Below are positions 1 through 13,800 of a stretch of DNA of 64,000 nucleotides, in pieces. A program made the position numbers and the translations under genes. Under the pieces are notes generated by a model, which did no database searches, was not told the origin of the DNA, and worked only from the letters and a program-made list of their open reading frames with translations. The stretch comes from Euleptes europaea (lineage: Eukaryota; Chordata; Lepidosauria; Squamata; Sphaerodactylidae), in NCBI RefSeq assembly GCF_029931775.1, contig NC_079316.1, positions 62,064,064 to 62,128,063 on the forward strand, read 5' to 3'. Numbering within the stretch: the first letter of the stretch is position 1; the number at the start of each line of letters is the position of its first letter.

Positions 1-660
1 AAACAGGTATATTAACAATACATAAGAAACCTGGGAACATACTGCTCCAGTCAAATTTGGACCCATTGTCCAAAGTCAACAGGAAGTACTAATTGGCAGC
101 CAGCCTATTCCAGCATTGAAGACTAGACAACCTCTGTTGGCATCTGGCTCTAACTGAGACAAGATGTACTGAGAAGTTACAAGTGGTCATGCTGACTCCT
201 GCTAATTCCAACAAAAATTTATCAAGACTTTCTGTCTAGACAACTCCATTTTATGAACCCATTTATCCTGGGCAGCCTATTTCTCTTGAAACCCAAACAA
301 GAAGGAAAATCTCCAATTCACATGTTATGCTCCATGGTAATACCCCAATAAGGAGTGAGAGGTCATACAACTCTTTGCTTTTCTCTCCTGCTTAAGTTTT
401 CAGTCTGAACAGACATTGCCCTGTTGAAGAGTAGTACCCTGATTGCTCTGCATTTCAGACCTTTGATAAGTGCTTTATCTAGTGTGTTAAGAGGTGGGAA
501 AACAGGCATAGAGGTAGGTCTAATTGACAAATTTAAAAATTAATAAGTCACCTTACTAATGGATAATATACACCAGAGGTCTCAAATGTGAATGTCGATC
601 TTCTGACAAATATATGCAACATCATGAAATCCATCCACTTTATTAGATGTTGCCATCATA
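1..660. other. Intergenic, no feature recognised
   Basis: Unremarkable AT-leaning sequence beyond the 3' end of DCLRE1A. No exon, repeat head or tail, or RNA gene was seen on either strand. Confidence 0.5.
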
Positions 661-702
661 ACACTAAGTGTTAACAGTCAGCTAGAAAGGGCCGCGACTC
701 GA

Positions 703-1284
703 TGTAATGAGGGTGCGTGTTGTAGCCTCCTGGGTGACTCCAGAGGGGGAAGCAAGGCTTTGCGGGAGGGGCGGAGTCTTGGTCTCGCCCTTCTGTTCGA
801 GATCCGCCGCGCTCTCCCATGATCCCAGCTATGGGAGACGGCGCAGGAGGGGGACGTCAGGGGGCTGCTGGCATCCTGCGCATGCCCTGAGTCTATTTAA
901 AGTTGCTCCGCCTAGCAGCGGCCCCTTTTCGCAGCCAGATGGCGAGGATCTCGGGAGGGAGCACATCATCGTTACCCAGCTAGGGAGCTGGCTTTGGGTG
1001 CTCCACTCCCAGGTAGCGTTGGCCTCACAGAGAGATCTGTGTCCAGGAGGGGTCCTTTAACGCTACTCCGGTGCTGTCCCAATCACGTGGTTTGGGGCCG
1101 TTTATTGATGCTTTCGATCATTGGACAACAGGGTGGTTTCCGATCTCTGGATCCGCCCCCATATTCTGCCAATGCTCCAATCTGTTGTAATCAATAAATG
1201 TGTGTCCATTTATTACCCAAAAAAGTACATTGTGTATTATTGGGTTTAACCTTCCCCTGGGGAGCCTTTGCCCGTGGGGCCACA
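703..1284 (+). mobile_element. Probable solo LTR fossil (LTR retrotransposon), ends uncertain
   Basis: A GC- and CpG-rich block in AT-rich surroundings with the parts of an LTR in order: TG start, a TATA-like ctatttaaag near 892-901, a CpG-rich region after it, an aataaa at 1193-1198, and a candidate CA end near 1284. No internal coding region, primer-binding site or target duplication was recognised, so family (Ty3 or ERV) and borders are open. Confidence 0.42.
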
Positions 1285-1649
1285 ATGTATGTTTCTGTTA
1301 ACCCAGTTTCTGCTGCATGTAAATTGGTTGAAAACACTACTAGAAATATTAACATATATAGAACAAGCCCAACTGAAGAATAATTGCTTCTACAAAGAGA
1401 AGTCCTGCTACATTATATATACATAGAGCTGTTTTCAGAATGTCATTGATCAGGCAGCAAGGAGTGTTCTGGTACATATTATATACTTGGCATTCCAAGG
1501 GCCTGTTAATAAAGTCATTCCCTACAGGCTCCTGAGTAAACATAACAGTTAGTATTGGTTAAGAGGACAGGTCCAGTATACCTCATTAAAGAATAGAGAG
1601 AAATAGGGCATGCAGTCCTCCATGGATCTCTGTTGGGACATATTAATAA

Positions 1650-1790
1650 ATGAATACGAACTATGGGGTGAGTACTGAGGTACCCAAGTGTGCAGATGAC
1701 AACAAATTATTAATGACGGTGAAAACCCAAAGAGACTGTCAAGAGCTCGAAAAGTATTTCTAAACTTAGTAAATGAACAACAGAAAGGAA
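1650..1790 (+). mobile_element. CR1 LINE ORF2 fragment
   Basis: The stretch reads CADDNKLLMTVKTQRDCQEL in one frame, matching the reverse-transcriptase A-D-D block and following residues of CR1 (KFADDTKLFRVVKT-type). It is an old, 5'- and 3'-truncated copy. Confidence 0.55.
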
Positions 1791-1797
1791 ATATACT

Positions 1798-1858
1798 TAA
1801 ATTATTATTACAATTATTAAATTATTATTACAATTATTAAATTATTATTACAATTATT
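1798..1858. repeat. Tandem repeat, 20-bp unit, three copies
   Basis: The unit attattattacaattattaa recurs three times with no mismatch before running into the neighbouring SINE. It probably arose from the A/T tail of that SINE. Confidence 0.85.
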
Positions 1859-2036
1859 TTTATCCTTACCTTCCTCTCCCAACAGGCACCTTGTGAGGTA
1901 GGTGGGGCTGAGAGAGTTCAGAAAACTGTAACTAGCCTAAGGTCACCCAGCAGGCTTCATGTGGAGTGGAGAATCAAGCCCGGTTCTCCAGATTAGAGTC
2001 CGCCATTCTTAACCCCTATGCCATGCAGGCTCTCAA
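1859..2036 (-). repeat. tRNA-derived SINE (squamate type), minus strand
   Basis: Read on the minus strand it has the head gagagcctgcatggcatagg and a box-B-like region with a gattc core, then cagcaggcttcatg and the ggtcacc element typical of this family. The second copy at 32309-32553 shows the full-length form on the plus strand. Confidence 0.6.
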
Positions 2037-2187
2037 TGACAATGGTCAGCAGCAGAGCTATGACAGACCAAAGAAAGTACCTCTTCATACAATGTACAAT
2101 TAAACAGAATACATTGGTAGTGGCTTAGATAAATATAAAAGGATTAATCAAATTAAAATTAATGTAAGCCATTGATAGGCTTTAGTC

Positions 2188-2270
2188 ATCCATTTTCAGT
2201 GGTAGTATGCCTCTGAATATGTTGGGAAGCAAATTATGACAGAAAATGCTTGTCTTCCTGTCCTGATAAC
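2188..2270 (+). repeat. L2-like LINE 3' fragment
   Basis: The phrase cagtggtagtatgcctctga followed by a gttgggaa run matches the start of the repeat tail seen better in the copies near 45310-45497. Short and old. Confidence 0.4.
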
Positions 2271-2540
2271 TTAACCAACAGGGTGGTTGGATCCTATTGC
2301 TCCTTTCTGCAAAGTAAGGAATCTTCTGCTCATAGGAGATGTGTTCTACGACAGGAAGATGTATTCTGTTCATGAAATAAGCTCTATGTGAATGGAAGAT
2401 TCTCCACTTAGTGGAAGGGTACCCAATCCAAAAATAGATTCTTGATTTGATCCAAGAAGACTCTTCTTGAGTTTTCATTCCTGTCACTATTATCACTTCC
2501 TGTTTGATAAAGCTTTGTTTTATTTCATTGTAGTAATATA

Positions 2541-2848
2541 GTCATAGAATCATAGAGTTGGAAGGTACAACCAGGGTCATCTAGTCCAACCCCCTGCCCA
2601 ATGCAGGAAATTAACAACTACCTCCCCCCTCATCCCGTGATCCCAACCCTCCCCCCACCATGCAGGATCCCACAATCAAAGCACTCCCGACAGATGGTCA
2701 TTTAGCCTCTGCTTAAAGACCTCCAAAGACGGGAACTCCACCACCCTCTGAGGCAGCGCATTCCACCATCGAACAGCCCTGTCAGGAAGTTCTTCCTAAT
2801 GTTTAAATCCATTACTCCGTAGCCTAGTCCTTGTGTAGAATACATCTA
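2541..2848 (-). mobile_element. CR1 LINE 3' end, minus strand
   Basis: It begins with atcatagaatcatagagttg, the reverse complement of the CR1 3' terminus found across birds and reptiles, and continues into the block coding for the CR1 ORF2 C-terminus (ctagtccaaccccctgcc, cattccacca). 5'-truncated. Confidence 0.85.
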
Positions 2849-2957
2849 AATCCATGATTTATGTAGACTACGAACATGCTTTGTATTGAGTCTTAAGAAA
2901 AGCAGTAGCAGGGACACATACAAAGAATCTACTACAACTCTTTACATTTGATACATT

Positions 2958-2963
2958 TTTATT
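2958..2963 (-). terminator. Candidate polyadenylation signal for DCLRE1A
   Basis: AATAAA on the minus strand, 1.14 kb past the stop codon. It is supported only by the motif and its position. Confidence 0.45.
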
Positions 2964-4100
2964 AAGAACTTTCATACAAAATTTGAATAAGATAATGCAC
3001 ATTGAATTTGACATACATTTTTATAAAACCACAGAAGATCTTGACATTAATGTATATTTAAAAATTATTCTGTTCTTCATTACGTTGTAAATTCTACAAA
3101 TAAATTTTTAAAAGTTCTTTTCAGACTCTTGATTGCTGAGAAAGAAGTGCATCATTCTATGGCTTCAGGGTACCATCACGTAGTACAATCCTGACTCAAG
3201 TGCATCTAGTGTGTTTAGGAATACTCCTTTGGGAGCTGTAACCTATATGTCATTCCCCCCCATTCATTGTGTGAAATTGTTGGTCTGGAAAATGTCAGGG
3301 AACTGTTCCCCATGCTATACCTTTAAAATAATCCCTTGCCATTTAACCATCCTTCCAGGTTCTTGAGCAGTAGAGATCATGCCCATATCTTAGAAACTAG
3401 TGTGTTTGGGCAATGAGCATTTAGCTCGCTAAGAAACCACAAAATCTTCAGCTGCAAATTGCTCACTGAAACCTTCATGCAGTTGCTTGGCCCAGGGACG
3501 ACAACATATACTGCAGTATGCCAGGGAGAGATACCAAAGTTCCAGGAGGAAACAACAAGAAAGGCTGGGACTTTGCAGTCCACCACATACTAAGCCTTCC
3601 TGCTTTTGGAATGAGAAAATGGAACAGGAAATAAATCTTTAGATTTTATCACTTCTGGTGGCTCATTTTAATGCTACAGTCTTATATGTGTAGACTTGTA
3701 TGCATAGCAGGATGCATGTATTTTGTATCATGAGAATGAGCGGCTTCCCTTCCGGTATATTTAGTGGGAAGCAAATTCATGTTTATCAGAAAAAAATCCC
3801 ATTACACTTGGAATGGCTGCCTTGTAACTTGGAATGCCTTGTATACTAATATAGAGCTACATTACAAGGGAGTTGTAGTTCCTCTGCTTGTAAATAAAAA
3901 GGGTAGAACAGAGAAACAATGTCAGGTCTATTGTATGCTGTTCTTGTCTTGGTGCATTTGGATCAGTCAGAAAATGTGGAATATAAATTTCATATCACAG
4001 GCTTCTGCATGAAAGTATGATTCTAACCAAGGCTGAACATTTCAAATGGAACAAAAGGCATACAGGTGCTGTAGTGTAAATTTCACTCCTCTTCCTCATT
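2958..4100 (-). other. DCLRE1A: DCLRE1A 3' UTR (probable extent)
   Basis: From the stop codon down to an AATAAA read on the minus strand (tttatt at 2958-2963) there is no recognisable repeat and no other gene. The signal is the first good one found in AT-rich sequence, so a 3' UTR of about 1.1 kb is likely. The exact cleavage point would lie just below 2950. Weaker variants upstream could give shorter forms. Confidence 0.5.
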
Positions 4101-4261
4101 CTACCTTGCAACTCCCATCTTCCAATCCCTAAAATGCTTCTCCATTTCATTTCTGGTTTTCCAATCACCTACATTTACAGTCGGGATAATTCTGTTAGGC
4201 TTCAGCCACTGGACAAATCGTTTCATTTCCAGGAAACTGCTGTGTTCACTGTAAGGGATCC
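4101..4261 (-). CDS. DCLRE1A: DCLRE1A last coding exon, residues 900-952 and stop
   Basis: 161 nt from acceptor tttgttggcag to a TAG at 4103-4101. It begins [22 protein letters not shown]906 in YSEHSS is the C-terminal metal ligand. It ends [13 protein letters not shown], the same length as the human tail (KYFREWKLEAGY) within a residue. Confidence 0.95.
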
Positions 4262-4786
4262 CTGCCAACAAAACAGGAGAAATTTAGATGGTGAGCTTTG
4301 TGGAAAATATTAGTGTTCTTTTCTTAAAAGGACAGGATATAAATTTGCTAAATAAATATTGCAAACAAAGAAAGATTGAGAAGAATATTTTGATTTTTTA
4401 AATGAAACCCTGAGAGTATTATTGAGCATCATTCATCAATCCATTTTCAGTGCAAGCAAAAGTTCTTTTAAGCTAAGTCACAATAGCCTTTCATTGTTAT
4501 GAGCTTTAACACTATCCATCAAATCAATACAGGAAAACTATAAAAACTTTTTCTTAAACTTTTCCTGCCAGTTTGCACGTGATTTGAAAGTGAGGTATAG
4601 AACAATGGATTTTGCTGAAGCTTCCAAAGATCCACCAACAAAGATTCATTTGGCAATACTTAACTCAAAATTCAAATAAAATATAGCTCTCCACACCTCT
4701 TTAACGAGCTGCAATGGGCATTTAAATTCAGTATTAAGAACTACAATTGTCCTCTTCAAGCACATTTATACAGAAATATCTTAAAA

Positions 4787-4861
<75 letters not shown>

Positions 4862-7800
4862 TATATATATAACATGAGTGAACAGTGATGTTGCACATTA
4901 TACACACATATCTTAATATTAATCCTTTGAAAATGCAAAGGTTTTTTTCTACCCTCTAAAAGGACTAATTAGATAATTCTAACTTCCATTTCCTATCATA
5001 TATCCTGATAGTCAAAGCCTAATCTGCAGATACTTAAATCTACAGAACTGGGCCACAATGACTGTAAACAGATGATTCTGCAAACTTGGGGGACATCCCC
5101 ACACGACCAGAAAACGTCAACAAAATAAAGGGGGGTGAATCCCCTAAAACACTCCTCCACGCAGTGAAGCTGCAAGCAGTCAGGGAAAAAGAGTTGCCCC
5201 TGCTGCCCTTGTTGAAGTTGCCAGGTTGCAAGTGGACAGGGGAGCTGTCCCTTCTGCAGCTGGGGTGAAAAGCCATCCCCACTGCCAACATTGGGGCAGC
5301 AAAGCTGCAAGCGTGCAGGGAAGCCCTTCCTGCGGCTGAGGCAAAGAAGCTATCCTGCTTTGAGTATTTTAAACTTCTTAGTCACAGTCTAAACACAGAG
5401 TTATGTGCACCCAAACTCACCTATTTCCATAGGCTTAGTTCTACCTAAATCTGTGTTGGGTTATGGTCCAATTCTGTGAACAGGGAAACGGTTGCTTATG
5501 ACCTAAGCCAATGAACACTAATCCTTAAACTGCTACTACTGGGGGGGAAATTCTGCAGAGGACAGGATCATTCATCCTTATAAATCCATGATGACCTGTT
5601 CCTATTGGTAATGTTTAGTTATGTGTTTAATCAATCTGGCTTTTTAGTTTAATCTGTTCACAATTATATTCTCTATCAAATTTCATGGAACTGAAATGGG
5701 CTCATTAGTCTAGTTTGTGGATCACGTTTGAGTATTTGTTTTTAAGGAGAGGGCTGCAAATCAGGGATAAATTACACTTTATACTCCAGTGCTAAATTTC
5801 AATTCCTTCAGAATTCTGTATTAAAACTGTTCTGGTCCTAGTTATGGTAGCACAAGCTTTAGATCATAGGACATCAACAGATGGCAGAAGACAAAAAGTG
5901 AAAAAAAAATGCTATCTGAAGAAAACTAAGAACATTGAATCGTTTGAAATGACAGTACCATATATAGTGATCTTTCCTCTGGTCTGAGGTTGAATCTCGC
6001 GTAAAGAGTAGCATCTGTCTGAATACGTCCAACCAGTGGGTTTAAAGGCCAAAATGTGATCAAAATTCTCAGAGAATTTGTTCAAGTGGTTCTGTAAACC
6101 CTGATGACAGAAGGTTATACCTGGTTATTAAGAATTCAAGACACACATGCTCTGCAAAGGTGGCAAGGGTTCTGTGGGTTTTATAATCAATCAAAAACAA
6201 TTACAAGGCAAATGGCAAACTGACTTAACGTTTTAGAATTTTTCACTCTCTCCCTATAATCAACCCTGAAAGCACCAGAACCCAACAACTGCAGTGTTCT
6301 TTTCATTAAGCTGTTTGCATTATCAGTATAGAACTGGAGATTTTGAAAAGAAATTTCTGGCTCAGAATTTATGGGAATCTAAACTATGGCCAGATAATCA
6401 ATCGAGCCTTTTCCACCAATACTGCTTTCAGGTATTGGCTGGAAATAGTGGCACAGCTCCAAGAAAGCATAGGGAGACACTGCTTGTGTCTGTAAAGAAG
6501 CACAAGAATCATCAGTGAACAGTGGCATCCGTGAAAAATGTACTAGCCACAACTTAGCATCCCCCTTTTCTCTAAGTTAACTGATATACAAATTCAGAAG
6601 TTATGCAACGTTTATACTGTATTATATAATATTGTATTATGTAATTAGAGTCTGGTTCATAATAAATTATATTTGCTATTAATTTTTAACTGCCTTGTGC
6701 TGAAAAAGGTTGGAGTTATCAAAAAAAGAGCTAACTCGATGTGATGTTAGAAAGAGTGGTATCTAGAATTAAGCTGACATACTTCTGTCTCTTTCCCCAA
6801 CCAATCCAAGATTAACCAGATAACTAAGTGACAGATTTTAAACTTACCTTAAAATTAATTTGCATCATGGGTAGAAGATGAAGCAAAGTACTGCTCCAGT
6901 CCATGGTGATGAGGGAATTTATTTCTGCTGATTCCAAACACTGTAGAGTTTTGTATTTCTCTTGCGACATGCTCACTTTTGACCCCAGAATCTCCGCTAT
7001 AGCTACAGAAATCACAGCAGAGAGAAATTAAGACATAATGAAAATGAAACAAGGGAAAGAAAATAAAAGCTTGAATTTATTGCCCTTCTGAATTTTTGCA
7101 TTGAGCCATGGCAGACTACCATCTGTAAAACACCAGCCAATCCAACAGAGGTGTTTTAGAAAGAAAGGAGTCACAGGAAATTGGGCTATATTAGAGCTGG
7201 AAGGAAGTTTTGCTGTCACTTTCTCTCACTTTATGCCATTCCACCCACCTATTTCCCCATACAGAGATGTGCAGAAAAAAACTTTGATAAACATTAAAAA
7301 GGTAAAGGTAGCCCCCTGTGCAAGCACTGGGTCATTACTGATCCATGGGGTGATGTCACAACCGAACGGTCTTTCTCTGGAGGAGAGAACAGCAATAATG
7401 ATAATAAATTGAGGTTAAAAGTTTTAGAAATGCCTGACACTTAAAAGACTATTAATACCACTTGAATGCTTTAAAACTGTAAAAAGGTAAAGTAAAGGTC
7501 CCCTGTGCAAGCACCGGATCATTCCTGACCCATGGGTGACATCACATCTCGACATTTACTAGGCAGACTTTGTTTACGGGGTGGTTTGCCCGTGCCTCCC
7601 CAGCCATCTTCCCTTTACCCCCAGCAAGCTAGGTACTCATTTTACCGACCTCGGAAGGATGGAAGGCTGAGTCAACCTTGAGCCGGCTCCCTGAAACCAA
7701 CTTCTGTCGGGATCGAACTCAGGTCATGAGCAGAGCTTGGACTGCAGTACTGCAGCTTACCACTCTGCGCCATGGGGTAGCATTACTAAAAAGGGGCAGC

Positions 7801-10800
7801 ACTCAGCTATCAGTTCAAGTCACACTACGGCTCATCTCCATGCTCTATACCAAGGTGACCAGTGTGCTTTGGTTTAAAACCCTTTTTCCAGAAATACTTT
7901 AATCCTGAAAAGAAAAATTGTTACAAGCAGACATTTTAAACTAAGACCTTTGAATGTTTTGCCCTATGAAACACAAAATGTGAATCCTATTAACAGAAGC
8001 TACAACCATGCCTGCATTTATTTAGGAGTAAGTGCTATTTAAAACTGTCAGTCATGCAAGACCTTTGGCCTTGATTAGAAAGAGTCACACACATACCTAG
8101 AAAGACTTTTTCTTTTCCAATGGAATATGTGCCACAAACAACTAAAGTTCGGGGGTTTAAAGTCACTGTCTCAAAGGCAGTATTGACAGCAAACTGAATA
8201 ACTTCTTGTTGGGAAGGAAAAGTATATTCAGGACTACAATACCTAAGAAATGGAGACAGAAGATATATTAAAGAACGGACTCTGGAGGAAACATTGTTTT
8301 ATCTAATGGCCAAAACAAGGCTTACATACAAACAGAACAACAGTAAAGGAGAGATAAAATTAATGGCCAGCCCCCCTTAATACTGTTTTAAAGCTCTATT
8401 GCACTGACAGAAGACATGCCGCATTCTGAACGTTAAAAAATTGTCTTACAGTATCAGACCACTGTTCCACTGAGCTCAGCAGTGACTCCTCTGACTGGGT
8501 CTCCAGGGTCTCAGAGAGAGGAAGGTCTTTCCGAACAGATTGAACCTGGGCTCTTCTGTATACAATGCATGTGTCTGAGCCACAGCTAGCAGCTTATGCT
8601 GCTGGGAAAGACGGAGCAGAAAAGGAAGAGATTCCCTTGTGGTCTTTGTGCTTTATATTCTAAGATGCTATGGAGGCTGATGCAAATGTCTCCATCCTTT
8701 AAGGTAGAGGTCTATCAGTGCTGCCTCACTTGCCCAACGAGAGAGCGAGAGCACGAGCGAGAGAGAGAGAAAAGACAGGCTGCATAGGAGGAGGCTTGTA
8801 ATATTTTCCATCTCCCCATAAATACATTGCACTGATCACTGTGAGGAATACTACTTTTAACTGCTTCCCTCTGTCCTCCAAAATATCCTATCTTTGACAG
8901 CGTTGCTGAGATCTTGCAAATTGAGGGCTGTGGCTTCCTTTATTGAGTTAATCCATCTCTTGTTGGGTCTTCCTCTTTTCCTGCTGCCCTCAACTTTTCC
9001 TAGCATGACTGGTCTTTTCCAGTGACTTTTGTCTTCTCATAATGTGACCAAAATACAATAGCCTCAGTTTAGTCATTTTAGCTTCTAGGGTCAGTTCAGG
9101 CTTGATTTGATCTATAACCCTCTGATTTGTTTTTTGGCAGTCCACGCTATCCGTAACACTCTCCTCCAACACCACATTTCAAAGGAATCTATTTTCTTCC
9201 TATCAGCTTTCTTCAATATCCAGCTTTCACACCCATACATAGTAATAGGGCATACGATGGCATGAATTAACTTAATCTTGGTGGCCAGTGACACAACTTT
9301 ACACTTCAGAATCTTTTCTAGCTCCTTCATGGCTGCCCTTCTCAGTCTCAATCACCTTCTGATTTCTTGGCTGCAGTCTCCCTTTTGGTTGATGATGGAG
9401 CCAAGGAATAGAGTCTTGAACAATTTCAATTTCCTCATTGTCAACCTTATAGTTGTGTAATTCTCCTGTAGTAATTACTTTTGTTTTCTTGATGTTCACC
9501 TGTAGTCCTGCTTTGGCACTTACTCTTTTAACTTTCAGCAGTATTCGTTTCAAGTCTTCGCTATTTTCTGCCAGTAATGTAGTATCATCGGCATATCTCA
9601 AATTGTTAAAGTTCCTCCCTCCAATTTTCACTCCACCTTCATCTAAATCTAATCCAGTTTTCCTAATTATATGTTCTGCATATAGATTGAAGAGACAGGG
9701 AGATAAAATACATCCTTGTCTAACACCTTTGCCAATTGGAAACCAATCCGTTTCTCCATATTCTGTTCTAACTGTGGCCAGAACATATTCTGTTCTGTGT
9801 CCAGAGTACAAGTTGCTCATCAAAATGATCAGATGTAGTGGCACACCCATTTCCTTTAAAACCAGCCATAGCTTTTTATGATCCACACAGTCAAAAGCTT
9901 CCCAATTATTACGTTTTTCCTAATATATGCTTGAGAGTTTCATCTTATGCTTTTTAAAAACTGTGTGCTTTTCATCCTGTAATGTTACTTTTCACTGATC
10001 ATTGTTAAAATCAGTCATAAAAGTAGAGCGTGAAGAACTGGTAACGTTTTCAAAATTTATAACACAGCGTAACATATAGATCCCATTGTGTATATTTACA
10101 GAACAGCTAAACAAAATCTGTCACAATAACGTAATACAGTGAATGGCATTGTCGCCCACATTAGCAGACGTGGTATAATGAGTTAGCTAGGGCGTGAGCT
10201 CATTCAAACATAGTGGGAGGAGGGATGCTGAGAATGAGGCCAGGTTCACAAACATCTCAGCATAGTACTAAGCATAACCCCAATCTGCAGAACAGTTCTG
10301 GGACACAATGCAGTCTAAGTTAAGCACATTCCATTGGAGAATGTAACTTACGTAGTATCCAAGTACAGACTGTGAACTTTCTGGCCAATCAGAGAAGGAT
10401 AACACTCCATAGATGGACTTGCTCTGAAGTCTCCCGTGTGCAATACAACTGTCCCATTTGGAAGGGAAAAAAGGATCATTGCAGCACCAGGACAACTGCC
10501 AGGGAGTGAAAGGGTAGAGGAGGAAAAGGGATTTTGATTTAGAATCCACGGATCTCCAAGCACGAGATACAGATCTCTAGTTAAAATACACGAATTTAAC
10601 TGTTTGACATTGATACTGGTTTTGCCAAAGATACCTACTGATTAGCATCGAGCAACACTACTTTGATGCCATTTACTATGCATTCTGTATCCATTGGCAA
10701 GATGTGGATGTACTGCTCTTGTACTCGAAGCTTGCTCTTCACCAGATTTCCAGTTATCTGAAAAACCAAGAGTAGCCACCAACATTCCCCGTTTTGTCAA

Positions 10801-13800
10801 TTACCACAATTTCATCTGATGCAGAAAGGATCACCTTACATTTCCAGATCCAGCTGGCTTTCCCCACAGCCACATGGCAGCTGCAGGAAACAGCAGGGGC
10901 CCAATATGGCTCAGGACCATGCCAGGAGGGGAAGAGGAGCTCCTGCCTTTCCCTGCACCATTTTCCTGCGCTGAAATGGCCCCAGGTAGGAACACGTGCA
11001 GTATTCCTTGCAGGTTCAGCTCAAAAATGGGGCAAATGACTCTGCACTCCAGGGTCATTTCAGCTTGGAAAAAGTGCAGGGAGGCAGAAGCCCCTCTCCC
11101 CCCCCCCATGCTGCAGTCCTGGGCCAAATTGGGCCCCTGCAAACCTTTAAAATGCCATTCCCTGCAGCTGGAAAAGTGAGCTGGGTCTCAGGAACCCACA
11201 CCCAACTCATTAAAAAATATAATGTGTGGTTTAAACCACCTAATATTCAAAGGGATGTTGAAAAACTAATTTTCAACCTATACCTTTCAGAATTCAGCAG
11301 TTTGTTAGAATGCTGAAGTTCTACAGATATACAGAAGAACCAGAAATGAAGTGGAAACCGCTAAAAGTGCAGTTTACCTGGGGGACTTTTCTTCAGGGCA
11401 ACTGGACTTCTTTCTAAAAGAAGTTTACCTGGGGGACTTTTCTTCAGGGCAACTGGACTTCTTTACACATGCCATTCTTTCAAATGTATTTGAAAAAAAA
11501 TGGGGCTATTATAAGCCTCGACACATTTTCTTCACACTTAGGAGCCAGTCTAAAAATTCAAGAGCCATACTCATCCATAACAAATACCATATTTTCATTG
11601 TCATGTGAACTGCCTCAGCACGTCTCTGTCAAGCAGGTCTCTGTCAATATATATTGAGTGGAATTCACAAAGAAAATCTTACACATTTTGACTATATACA
11701 CACACAACCCCCAAAAAACCCTGACTAGATCCTGGGGTAAACGGTACAAGCCACATTTTCTATGAATAGGAAGAGCCTGTAGACAAAGTATTCTATCATA
11801 GGTTTTTCCATCTGCATTTTGAAAGTACCCACCCACCAAAGGTTTTACCATCTGAACTAGACTCGGGATTTTAAGGTTTCAGAACAGTTTTCCTACCACA
11901 GATCCTGATGCTCTGCCCTTGGAGAAATGCCTTGTGCCAGTTTTCATAAATTGCTTGGACAACACTTTTTACATTTGCTAATTGTCTAAAGTACTTCAGA
12001 GAGCTGTTTGGAGCTTTACAATAGATAGATTTCTGGCATTTGTATAGCTGCTTTGAACTAAGTTGTGTAATTCTGGACAGGGAGATGCACTGATCTTGGT
12101 TAAGAGGAGCTTTTGAAAACTTTTAAAAGTAAATGGCTTGGCAAGAATAACAATCCCTTTTTGTCCACCTTCTTCCTCCTTTTGACAGTTGTTTTGATAC
12201 TGTTTATTTCCATAGATTGCTTTAATGTTTTTGATTGTGGGCTGGCTTGGGGACTCAAAGCTGGGTGGAAAGGTGGCATAAAATGTTTCAAATAAATAAA
12301 AGAAATAAGTTATACCTTCAGTACTAGGAAAGGGAAGGAGGAGGATTTAGCCACTTCCAGACAGTGCCCATTAAGCATACATGGCAGGCAGAAACAAATA
12401 TGCAAAAGGAAGGGGCAGGGTGCTGTAATAGCATGTCTGAAGCAATCCTATAGGAAAAAACACTTACTGAGTTCACAAACACACTACAAAGTTCTGCTAG
12501 TGTTCTTAAAAGATTGTACAGGAGACTATGGTTTGAGTGGAAAGAAGGAGGAAAGTGCATGCCTTTTATTATTTAGTGTTTTCTATTCATTGATACAGAA
12601 TCTGCCCAGGATAAATGCAATTACCTTTTGTCTGTCTGTCTCTTTTTCTCCACTGCCCTCATTTCTTCTTGCACATGTTCCCGTGCTATGCCTTTTAAAC
12701 AAGGGCTCCACCTCTTAGGTAAGGCTTTTGAGATGTGGAACTGCAGATTAGCTACTTGTACTAAGGCATGGCAGGAGCTGCCAGCAGAACTTGTTAAACC
12801 GCACCCCCTTCCCTGCTTCAAGCAAGGCTTTCAAGGAAAAGCTGTACCTAAAAACCAGAGGATGGAGTGCTACATAGGAAAATGGGCCAAAAGCTACAAT
12901 CCAATTTCTTAAGCAGCTCTCCAACCCTGCCTCTGAGGAAAGGCTGCAGAAGGATTGGTAAACACTTTTGTATTTCCAGAAACGTATCTAAGTTACAGTA
13001 AAAACCCTTCCAAGTATACCCATGTTGTGCTCTCTTGTGCACACTTTTTCCAGGTGGTTGCTGGCTAGCCTGGCCCCACTGAGTCCTCCCTCAAAGGCCA
13101 AAACATCCTTAGAATGGACCCAGACCCCTCCCCCTGCTTTTTATTGACAGAAACCAAGGCTTGAATGCTGGCACTATAGTTGTGATTGTCTAGCAATGCA
13201 CACAACAGCCACGGAGGGAACTCCAGTTGTATACCAGCCTAGGCTACATTCAGACATCACTTTTAACAGATGTTAAACTGGGATAGAAATGAACCCTATT
13301 TATTGCCTGGCACGCATGAGCACCTTATTCCTCCCTTCTCCCCCACCCACATTCTAAATCCTAAAACAGAGAGAATCAAGTTTGTAGGAGCAAAATGAGT
13401 TTTAAACAAGTTAATTTGTATGGCATCAGTAACCGGAGTTAATTTATAATCAGGATTCTCTGTGCAAAAAGGGAGGAGGTAGAGCAATGAGTCTTCATGA
13501 GCCCAGCAGCAAGCCAAGCTCAGAATCTCCTGGCTTAAAGATGAACACACATGAAGATGCCTTATACTGAATCAGGCCCTTGGTCCATCAACGTCAGTAT
13601 TGTCTACTCAGACCAGCAGCAGCTCTCCAGGGTCTCAGGCAGGGGTCTTTCACATAACCTACCTGCCTAGTCCCTTTAACTGGAGATGCCGGGGATTGAA
13701 CCTGGGACCTTCTGCATGCCAAGCAGATGCTCTACCACTGAGCCACAGCCTGAATGCAGCCATGTTCAGTATAAAGTCCATATAAATCTTACAGGGTACA

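Noticed and set aside
1801-1858. CRISPR-like array from three 20-bp repeats
   Set aside because: Units are contiguous, without spacers; a plain tandem repeat in a vertebrate genome.
2182-2496. 104-codon minus-strand ORF near the left end
   Set aside because: No domain, starts inside a repeat fragment and has no homologue I recognise; not a PLEKHS1 or CASP7 exon.
13686-13750. tRNA-like A and B boxes (also near 28980 and 61240)
   Set aside because: They belong to tRNA-derived SINEs with SINE bodies and tails; no cloverleaf tRNA gene is supported.
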